64,000 nucleotides of DNA, taken from positions 310,001-374,000 of the forward strand of contig OOIN01000035.1 in the NCBI GenBank assembly GCA_900323505.1, written 5' to 3'. The translations under genes were made by a program, and so were the position numbers. This stretch comes from Ustilago trichophora. Taxonomy: Eukaryota > Basidiomycota > Ustilaginomycetes > Ustilaginales > Ustilaginaceae. This document shows, piece after piece, positions 51,214-58,624 of the stretch (position 1 is its first letter; every line of letters starts with the position of its first letter). The notes under the pieces were generated by a model. It was not told the origin of the DNA. It saw nothing but the letters and a program-made list of their open reading frames with translations, and searched no databases.

Positions 51214-51453
51214 ATGTTGGCTGCCATCCGAAGCAGACCAGCGATGAAAGCCAAGGAGCGTATTGTAGCATGGCTTCTGTTGCTGCTTCATGCACTGGTG
51301 CTATGCATATCGGTGCTACTGCTCCTCAGCCCGAATAACGTATTCAATCGTCAAAATGGATTCGCCAATGTCAGCCTCAACATGAGTGCCATCCCTCTCT
51401 CTTCACCATTCGGATCCTTGGCATCAACCAATCTCACGGCGATACAGACGTGA
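51214..51453 (+). CDS. possible small single-pass membrane or secreted protein
   Basis: 79-codon frame. A basic start (MLAAIRSRPAMKAKERIVAW) is followed by a strong hydrophobic stretch of about 20 residues (LLLLLHALVLCISVLLLLS), then a polar, Asn-rich tail with NVS, NMS and NLT glycosylation sequons. The ATG has G at -3. The pattern suits a signal anchor or signal peptide. No family is recognised and the length alone does not prove coding. It could be the first exon of something longer. Confidence 0.3.
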   Translation: MLAAIRSRPAMKAKERIVAWLLLLLHALVLCISVLLLLSPNNVFNRQNGFANVSLNMSAIPLSSPFGSLASTNLTAIQT

Positions 51454-52633
51454 TCAGCGCTTCGAATCGATCGAGCGAGCACAGCCCCCTCTTGACACAG
51501 TTTGCAGCTATACCGAATGACCACACAAAGTCTTTACGATGGATGCCAATCACAACTGCTCCTCAGCCGAAGCTTTACTATCACAGTCATGTTGATTGCA
51601 CAGGCCATCTGGAAGGGATCCAGCTTGAAGGAATAAGGGGGAAGGTATATCAAGCGAAAAAATAATAATAATAATAAAAAAGACAAAAATAAGCGCCGGA
51701 TTAAGGCGTCGGATCAGTGTCTCCGCGATACGCCGTCTCTGTCATCCGCCGGTGTGTTAATGTAGACTGTACAGTACTCGGCTCGAGAAAGAAAAGGTGC
51801 CAGTCACAAAGTCATGTGGTGTTTGCAGCTGGCTTCTGCCTCATTTATAAACCACGCTTGCTACTCTTCCTTTAGACGAGATACAAGCGCGAGTCGCGTG
51901 GGATGTTGGTTGTCTTTGGTTTGACGTCGCTCTCTGCGTTGTCGAATGCTGCACTTTTAGACTGGCTCGCTTAGAGCAGCACGCAGCACGACCAACGACC
52001 TTTCCCACGTTGGACAGCTTGTCCTCCCCGTTTTGCAGAGGCGGTGCAATTCGGTACGCTATGCAATGCATCCTTATCATGCTTCTTTGACACTCCAACA
52101 CAACAATCACAATGCAGATACCTGTACTGGATGCCCTTGGTTAGACCGCGTGGCTTTTGCTTTCCACGCTTTCGCACCGCATCTTCATTCCCATTGTTGT
52201 TCTTGCCAGACCTTCATCTCATCTCGTTCAACCTGCATTCTATGCACAGCAATACTGCTGTCCAACAAGGATGTGCGGCCTGGCCTGCTCGTCGTCGGAG
52301 CATGAAAATATCAGGGTCGGATCTGCAATCTCTTTCTGCTGTGACTCTACTCTCTTCTTCACCGCCAGACCTCGCTCCTTTTCCCGTCCCGCTCTCTTCT
52401 CTTTTTAAGACACCTAACTTCCCCACATTCCTGGTGGGACAGAGCTGGCCCACGCTCGCCTTTATCGCTCAGGTGTCGTCTCCATCTCTCTATATCCCCC
52501 TTTCTCTGTCCCTTGACTTCCATCTCCCTCTCCATCATCAGCCTCGTTCTCGTGTCTCTTTCCCGCCGGCTAGATCTAGCCTCTGTCAAAGGCAACATAC
52601 ATCCCTCCAAGACCGGCGGATGTGGTCACACTC
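51454..52633. other. intergenic region upstream of the multi-spanning protein gene
   Basis: About 1.2 kb. An AAT/AATAA-rich stretch lies at 51658-51680 and an ACTGTACAGT palindrome at 51766-51775. The last 300 bases are pyrimidine-rich. No supported gene. Confidence 0.5.
51765..51778. promoter_or_regulatory. GACTGTACAGTACT element
   Basis: ACTGTACAGT palindrome (51766-51775) overlapping an AGTACT, about 860 bases before the multi-spanning protein gene. Confidence 0.3.
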
Positions 52634-55009
52634 ATGACCACCGACACAGTCCCATTGCCACTGGACGACTTCGAGTATCTCGTCACATCTAGAGCTCTCA
52701 CAGCGTCCGACAACATGTCTACCCCACATACAGGCAGCGTAGAGCATCCTGACTGGCAACCATCGCACCACGATGACGATGCCATCCTTCCCATGCAGTC
52801 ACTCAACTCAGACCATCCACCATCCAACCTGAAACCGTGCACATCATCATCAGCTTCTTCACCATCCTCTGCAGCATTCATCCCAACCCTATCCGCTACC
52901 AGTCCTGAAACCTTCATCACCACGTTCAAGCGACAATCGGGCCACTTCTTCTTGATCATCCTTCCACTCTCCCTCGTCATGGGTGTGATTACCGCCGACA
53001 TGTCCAACTTGGATTTCGTCCACCTGGTGGAACTCAAAGTTCCAGTACCCATCGACGACATGACTTTGCCCACAACCAACGTTCTCAACAACAACCTTCT
53101 TCGTTGGACCTTGTTGCAATCCGCCTACCTTCTCCCCATCATGCTGTTTGCTGGTGCGATCATGGTTCTTGAGTTTGTTCTGCTCGTCGGTAGACTGCGT
53201 CCATCGCGCTTGGCTGACGGTTTATGCTCCACCCTTGTTGTCACTGTTCTCGTCGTCGGGATAATGACGTTGCTCAATGCTTTCGTGGCGACATCGGTTG
53301 TTGGTGTCATCTTTACAAGGATGTGTGCTTCTTTGTTTGTATGCAGTGCGTTGGGTCTCATCGCACAGGCTGTAGAGTTGCTACCTGCTCAGATTCATGG
53401 CTCACACCAGAACCGATCGACAGTGCTTCCAGCTGCGACGGGCTTCGACACCATCATGTTCGCCACGGTGTATGGTCTCGGAACGGCTTTCGCTTCATGC
53501 TCGACTTTTGCCGGTTATCAGCTGGCAAATCTCCTCCAGCGCAACGGCGTCTCGTTTCAAGGCATCAGCCATGGTCCAACTCAAGGCTTTCGTGGCATCT
53601 TTCTACTCGAAGGTCTCTTCATCCTTGCGCTTGCTCCTGTCATCGCCATTCTGCTCTTTCTGTCTCGACGTTTGCGTCGTCGCAACACCTTGGACAGCTC
53701 CACCAGTATCGACACCACAGCTCTGCACGGCTTGCATCCACTCCCCCGCATCTCGGAAGATCCTCCAGACATCAACCAACTCAAAACCACCCATACTTTC
53801 CAATCCTCCATCAAGTCCAATCCAGCTGCACCTCCAGACTCGAAACCAATCATCACCACTACATCCGAACCCGACAAGAGCATCTCCATCAACGACAACG
53901 ACAACGACAACGATGGAGAAGAAGACTGTAAGAACGAAAATCCCATGTTTGCCAGTCTCCGCCGTTTCTCCTCCTACTGCGCCTCGCCTTTGGCCAACGT
54001 TGCGATTCTCAACCGCAACAACGGAGATGGTGGTGTTTCGTCTGTAGCAGCCAACATCCGTACGCTGCAACGTTTCCACAGCGGATTTGGTCTGTGGGTC
54101 TCTTCGATCCTTCGCAGGATCATGGTGTACATCTATGGTCGTATGGGGGTGGATAGTGGAGCGTTTGATTTGATCAGTGCTGGAACTTCGTCTCGCGAGA
54201 CGTTTATCTGTGGAGTTCTCATTGTTTCCAATACGGTGATTGTACAGCTTGCTGTGATATCGCTTATTGCACCATTGAATGCGCCCGATGCGGTGCAAGC
54301 GATGGCCAAGGACGGCGTGAAAGTCGTACCGACGCTTCCTGGTCTTCCGACTCTGGCGGGTGGGGTTAGTGGAGCGATCTCTTCGGTGCTGTGGAGCATT
54401 TGGGCGACCAAGAGTTCGACCAGAGGTGTAGGTGCACACAATCGCGTCCAACAATGGAAAGATAAACCCTGGTGGGTACCAACCCTGCTCACCAGCTGCC
54501 TCGTCATCACGCTTTTCGGTCTGGCTTTGGCCGTAGTCGCAAGCATCATGGTCCCCCAAGGTGATTGTGATGCTTGGATCATCTATCTCGCCACCACCGT
54601 AACCTACGCTGGGAGCATCCCTCAACTTCCCCTCGCCCTTCTTCAGATTTACACCGTTCTAGATGCCGAATTGGGTCGCAACCCCCCTTTCTCTCCTTTT
54701 ACACCACTGCAAGCATCCTCGGAAGTTGCAGTGCAGCCAGCAGATCGGGCGAGATTCGCCGCAAGAACAGCAAGCCCTTCGGTCCAAGCGGTGAAATGGG
54801 AACGAATCGGGGTCATGATCTCGACCTTGACCACCATTGCGGGATCGGAGCTGTTGACAGCGTGGGTGTTTCTGATGCCGGATGCGGCACAGAAGGCGTT
54901 TTTGTTCACCAGCGTTGTTTTGGCAGTGGGGGGATGTGTTTGGTTGATGTTTAGACATACTTGGCCTTTGAGACGGTCGAGAAAGGTTGCTGCCGGGAGG
55001 GGCGGATGA
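52634..55009 (+). CDS. multi-spanning membrane protein, possibly a divergent MFS transporter
   Basis: Single-exon protein of 791 residues. About 100 polar residues precede the first membrane span (GHFFLIILPLSLVMGVI). Four to five more spans follow to about residue 350, including GIFLLEGLFILALAPVIAIL with basic RRLRRR directly after it. A long polar, Ser/Asn/Asp-rich loop of about 165 residues comes next, then five or six further spans to residue 785. The two-bundle layout with a large central cytoplasmic loop, and a glycine/acid-bearing segment ending in a basic cluster, resembles the major facilitator superfamily. No MFS signature is clear enough for certainty. The frame opens at a GTG twelve bases upstream; the ATG at 52634 follows CACTC. 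Confidence 0.55.
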   Translation: MTTDTVPLPLDDFEYLVTSRALTASDNMSTPHTGSVEHPDWQPSHHDDDAILPMQSLNSDHPPSNLKPCTSSSASSPSSAAFIPTLSATSPETFITTFKRQSGHFFLIILPLSLVMGVITADMSNLDFVHLVELKVPVPIDDMTLPTTNVLNNNLLRWTLLQSAYLLPIMLFAGAIMVLEFVLLVGRLRPSRLADGLCSTLVVTVLVVGIMTLLNAFVATSVVGVIFTRMCASLFVCSALGLIAQAVELLPAQIHGSHQNRSTVLPAATGFDTIMFATVYGLGTAFASCSTFAGYQLANLLQRNGVSFQGISHGPTQGFRGIFLLEGLFILALAPVIAILLFLSRRLRRRNTLDSSTSIDTTALHGLHPLPRISEDPPDINQLKTTHTFQSSIKSNPAAPPDSKPIITTTSEPDKSISINDNDNDNDGEEDCKNENPMFASLRRFSSYCASPLANVAILNRNNGDGGVSSVAANIRTLQRFHSGFGLWVSSILRRIMVYIYGRMGVDSGAFDLISAGTSSRETFICGVLIVSNTVIVQLAVISLIAPLNAPDAVQAMAKDGVKVVPTLPGLPTLAGGVSGAISSVLWSIWATKSSTRGVGAHNRVQQWKDKPWWVPTLLTSCLVITLFGLALAVVASIMVPQGDCDAWIIYLATTVTYAGSIPQLPLALLQIYTVLDAELGRNPPFSPFTPLQASSEVAVQPADRARFAARTASPSVQAVKWERIGVMISTLTTIAGSELLTAWVFLMPDAAQKAFLFTSVVLAVGGCVWLMFRHTWPLRRSRKVAAGRGG

Positions 55010-55345
55010 AGGTTTTTGATCCTTGTATTTATATTCTAGTTTTACATAGCTATATCGTTGAAGAATATGCTGTGACCACGCACGGCAAAGTATGAATGTG
55101 ATGCGGTGAAGGCTATTGTAGGATTGCAGCCATTGCGAATGGATGGTATGGAAGAAGGGAGGGAGGAAGTTGAGAAGGAGTTGCTGGGTGAAATGGTTGT
55201 GGGGGTTGGCAGGGAGAGAAATCGCGGAAGTCGGCTACGGTCGCGTCCGACTCTGTAGCTTACAATTCCAGTGCACGCTTTCCAACACCACTCTACTCCT
55301 TCTTCACCACCACCACCACCACCAACATCCTCTCGAGCATTCGTC
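55010..55345. other. intergenic region upstream of EAF6
   Basis: 336 bases. A CAC-rich stretch at about 55306-55323 lies just before the EAF6 start. No gene is seen. Confidence 0.5.
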
Positions 55346-56302
55346 ATGGCTCCCACCGCCACCGGCAACACCGCGTCCACTGGCGCCGCTGGTACCACCA
55401 CCTCCACTTCTGCCGCCGCCACAACCTCCACCCCAACCACCACCACCACCACCTCTGCACCCACCAGTCTCGAAGAAGCCAACCAACGCTATCAATCCGT
55501 CAAGCTCGCCCTCCGCACCGGACTCGCACACAAACGACTCATCGATCGATCGCTCATTGATCTCGAATCCCAAATCTACCTCTTTGAAGGCTCGTATCTC
55601 CAATCCACCTCTTCCTCCGGAGGCAACATTGTCAAAGGCTTCGATTCGTATCTCAAAAACTCATCCTCCTCATCCGGCTATTCCTCCACCACCGGTCGAG
55701 GCAACAACAATAGCAACAGTGGCGCAAATCTGGCAGATATCCCACTGGAGGATAGGATCTTTTCACTGAGCAGTGCAACGTATGCGAAGAGTTTGGAGTT
55801 GAAGGCGAACGAAGGATTGGCCGAGGTGGAGGGACGGGAGAGGGAAGGTTCGGTGAGTGCTACACCGAACAACAAGGGTGGGATGGGCAAGAAGAATGGT
55901 TCTGTAGGGACGGAGGAAGATGCTCCATCAGCAGGAACAGGGGGGAAGAAGAGTAAGAAGGATAAAGACTCCTCCTCTACCTCTGTTGCAACGCCAGGAG
56001 GTGGTGGTGGAGGCGGGAAAGAAGGGACGTTGAAGAAGAAGAAAGACAAGACCGACGCAGAAGCTAAAGCCTCTAAGGACAAAGAACGCAGTTCCACGCC
56101 GAATCTGAAAACCACAGGTGGGAAGAATACAGGTACAGGCGGAGATGCGGGAAGCGCAAGTGGAACTCCTACAAAAAGCTCGAGTGGTGGTGGAGGCAAA
56201 GCGATGGGTACGGCGACGGCGACAAAGTTGAAGAGGAAGAATACCGATGGTGTTGCCACACCTGGTGGCAAGGTGTCGAAGAAGAAAAAGGACGATGATT
56301 AG
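55346..56302 (+). CDS. EAF6: chromatin modification protein EAF6 (NuA4 subunit)
   Basis: Protein of 318 residues. After a 40-residue Thr/Ala-rich head the Eaf6 domain spans about 44-147: a helix ending LIDRSLIDLESQIYLFEGSY, then GGNIVKGFDSYLKN and EDRIFSLSSATY. Eaf6 is a small helical subunit of the NuA4 (and NuA3-type) histone acetyltransferase complexes and pairs with the Epl1/ING module. The C-terminal 170 residues are Lys/Ser/Gly-rich and low complexity, longer than in yeast (113 residues in total there), and may add DNA or nucleosome contacts; that is inference. The frame is open to a GTG at 55271 but the ATG at 55346 is the first. It converges with COX23. Confidence 0.9.
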   Translation: MAPTATGNTASTGAAGTTTSTSAAATTSTPTTTTTTSAPTSLEEANQRYQSVKLALRTGLAHKRLIDRSLIDLESQIYLFEGSYLQSTSSSGGNIVKGFDSYLKNSSSSSGYSSTTGRGNNNSNSGANLADIPLEDRIFSLSSATYAKSLELKANEGLAEVEGREREGSVSATPNNKGGMGKKNGSVGTEEDAPSAGTGGKKSKKDKDSSSTSVATPGGGGGGGKEGTLKKKKDKTDAEAKASKDKERSSTPNLKTTGGKNTGTGGDAGSASGTPTKSSSGGGGKAMGTATATKLKRKNTDGVATPGGKVSKKKKDDD

Positions 56303-56558
56303 TTCGTCTCCATCTTTTGTCGTGTCGCTGTTTATTCCCGCTCTTTTTTTTTTATACCCATTTCGACAGAGCGATCGCTTCGTCCTCATTACAGCCATCT
56401 CTCTCGCAACCCTTTTTGACACACCCACCACAGCGCTTGTACTTCTCACTTGTACTTTGTCCCCTCCATCTCTCTCTCCCTGTTTTTCTCGCTAGGGTGG
56501 TGTACAAAAGTAGTATTCCGCATAATATACAAAGTCGCATGCCATCGACATGCGCACA

Positions 56559-56930
56559 TCAATCAAATGCACCAGGGCGATTATTGAGTCGATCGTGACG
56601 TCTCTGATTGATCCAGGCTTTTTTACACTCTCTATACTGGCTGAAGACTTGAGTGCACTTGGATCTGTCGTAGGCGTTGTCGTCGAGACACTTCATGCTG
56701 AGTTTGGCAGCGTGTGCACAGGGGTCGGTGAACTTGGAAGGTGTTTTGTTGGACATTACGCTGATAAAGTCCTCCGGTTTGGTGGGATCCTCGGGTGCGG
56801 TTCGGGAAGCGGTGAAATTGGAGGAGGGGGAGGAAGAGGAGGAAGAGGTGCGTGGGGATGATGAGGAGAGGTAGGATGATGTGGAGGCGGTAAGTTCTTC
56901 TTGGGGGGTTGGTTTGTATGGTGCCGACAT
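56559..56930 (-). CDS. COX23: twin CX9C mitochondrial protein COX23
   Basis: Protein of 123 residues. A Ser-rich N-terminal half is followed by a CHCH fold with C71-x9-C81 and C92-x9-C102. Phrases SMKCLDDNAYDRSKC and YRECKKAWINQRR match Cox23/CHCHD7. Family members enter the intermembrane space through the Mia40 relay, which oxidises the two cysteine pairs, and take part in cytochrome c oxidase assembly. The frame is open to a TTG at 57125; the first ATG is at 56930 in MSAPYKP. A CAGTACTG palindrome lies about 170 bases upstream. Confidence 0.88.
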   Translation of the reverse strand: MSAPYKPTPQEELTASTSSYLSSSSPRTSSSSSSPSSNFTASRTAPEDPTKPEDFISVMSNKTPSKFTDPCAHAAKLSMKCLDDNAYDRSKCTQVFSQYRECKKAWINQRRHDRLNNRPGAFD

Positions 56931-57095
56931 GGTGTGTGTGGTTTTTGCGCGCGGAGAAAGGGAGGATTGAGAAGGGGGGGAGGATGGGTTGCTATGAGTA
57001 TGAGATGTGGTGCAGAGGTGTGGTGATGATAGTAAGGGTGAGGAGAGATTAACAACGGTGAAGCAGAAGGAAGTAGAAGAAGAGGAGGTGGAAAA

Positions 57096-57107
57096 GCAGT
57101 ACTGTAG
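57096..57107. promoter_or_regulatory. GCAGTACTGTAG palindrome element
   Basis: CAGTACTG core at 57097-57104 between COX23 and the p24 gene. Confidence 0.35.
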
Positions 57108-57534
57108 TGTGTGGAGTAATCTCAAGTACCAAAAAAAAAAGAGGAATCAGTGTTAAGTTTTGATCTACCATTTTTCGTGCGGAAAGAATATCTCGTGCCA
57201 GCCAAGCGAGCAGTCAAAGCCAGACAAGGTGAGCTGGAGCCAAAAAGTCCGAGCGTCACTCCCCAACTTGCTAGGATCAATCACCCAAGCTCACTCGGAT
57301 TCTTTACCCTTTCTTCCTCATCATCGGCGTCGTCCATCACCCTTGCTATCCCTCTGTTGGGGTCTTTCACGCAGCTGGCTGCTCCTTCACCTACGACTTG
57401 CGTCTCGAGGCACACGCGCATTCCAGTGGCGATTTGCATTCTGATCCCAACCACATCCACAGCCCTGTCACACGCCTATCCCTAAACAAGCACTCAACGA
57501 GATCCTCGTTCATCCGTCCTATACCAATCTAACG

Positions 57535-57536
<2 letters not shown>

Positions 57537-57579
<43 letters not shown>
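57537..57579. repeat. CA microsatellite in the p24 leader
   Basis: About 21 CA units ending 29 bases before the p24-gene start codon, the same position relative to the ATG as in SFC1. Confidence 0.9.
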
Positions 57580-57581
<2 letters not shown>

Positions 57582-57608
57582 TATTTACGAAACCTCAATA
57601 TTCCCAAC

Positions 57609-58292
57609 ATGACAACATCACCATTTTCCTCGAGCATGCGCACAATGCTCTCTCTGTTCTCCTTCGTCCTCTTCCTCGCCCTCAGCTTGACACCAACCCC
57701 AGCCTCAGGTGCAGCACTAACAACCATTGTCGAGCCGCACGAACGCAGCTGCTACTACGCCTGGGTTGACGCTGCCGGTGAAAAAGTAGGCTTCTACTTC
57801 GCCGTTCAATCCGGCGGACACTTCGACATCGACTATACCGTCCACGACCCCGACCTTCGCCTCATAATCTCAGGCCACAAAGAACGTCAACTCGACATCA
57901 TCTTTACCGGCAACACCGTAGGCGAATATACATTCTGCTTCGAAAACGCAATGTCAACCGTAGCCGAAAAACTCATCGACTTTGACATCACCGTCGAAAG
58001 CGAACCCCGTCTAGACCTCCCCATCCAACCCACCAAACTGCTCAAGGAACACAGCGCCCCACTGGAGGAGATGATCGGAAACCTCCACGACAAACTCACC
58101 CAAGTCGAAAGAACCCAGAGATACTTCCGAGTCAGAGAGAATCGAAACTTTGACACGGTGAAAAGTACCCAGAGCAAAATCTTCTGGTACAGCCTCGTGG
58201 AGAGCGTCACTATGGTCGGAATAAGTCTAGCCCAGGTCTACATCGTTAGGGCTCTCTTCGAGAAAGGTAGCACCAAGAGATATAGGGTGTAA
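57609..58292 (+). CDS. p24 family (emp24/gp25L) cargo receptor
   Basis: Protein of 227 residues. A signal peptide (about residues 10-34) precedes a GOLD domain at about 38-130 with the conserved cysteine pair C48 and C110 (HERSCYYAW, GEYTFCFEN). A coiled coil follows at about 150-185, then a membrane span at about 192-214 (IFWYSLVESVTMVGISLAQV) and the short cytosolic tail RALFEKGSTKRYRV. p24 proteins form oligomers that select cargo for COPII and COPI vesicles between ER and Golgi. The QVYIVRALFE end resembles the gamma/Erp subgroup more than Emp24 or Erv25. The tail has no clear dilysine COPI signal but ends in Val, which can act in COPII export. It converges with the carboxylase gene. Confidence 0.9.
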   Translation: MTTSPFSSSMRTMLSLFSFVLFLALSLTPTPASGAALTTIVEPHERSCYYAWVDAAGEKVGFYFAVQSGGHFDIDYTVHDPDLRLIISGHKERQLDIIFTGNTVGEYTFCFENAMSTVAEKLIDFDITVESEPRLDLPIQPTKLLKEHSAPLEEMIGNLHDKLTQVERTQRYFRVRENRNFDTVKSTQSKIFWYSLVESVTMVGISLAQVYIVRALFEKGSTKRYRV

Positions 58293-58624
58293 AAATTCAA
58301 GGCAATCGAATGCTATGTAGACCTTTGTGATCTCGCGCAATAAGAGGTTGCGCAATTGCATCTCCCACAGAAAGAGACGTGGGGAAATGGTCCAATCGAA
58401 ACTGTCTCTTTTGTCATGCCATGCGAGCAATATGAACCGTTTTTGCGTTTTGATACATAAATGTTCCACAGCTTGTCGAGATGTGTCATTGGTCTAAGTT
58501 ACTCGGTTTGACAACACTTCGTTTGTTTGACGTAGACAAGCTCTCACACGTCGAATTTTTATACGAATCTCTTTAAAACATGATTCATTTCCGAGATCCA
58601 TCGAACCATCACCATCTTTTGACC
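58293..58624. other. convergent 3' flank, p24 and carboxylase genes
   Basis: 332 bases between two stop codons on opposite strands. No gene or notable motif. Confidence 0.5.

Larger units (their letters stand above)
56931..57608. other. divergent promoter region, COX23 and p24 gene
   Basis: 678 bases between opposite start codons. Contains CAGTACTG at 57097-57104, a short A-run near 57131-57140 and a CA microsatellite at 57537-57579. No gene is seen. Confidence 0.55.

Noticed and set aside
53603..54625. 340-codon antisense frame within the multi-spanning protein gene
   Set aside because: Shadow of the plus-strand membrane-protein frame; no recognisable sequence.
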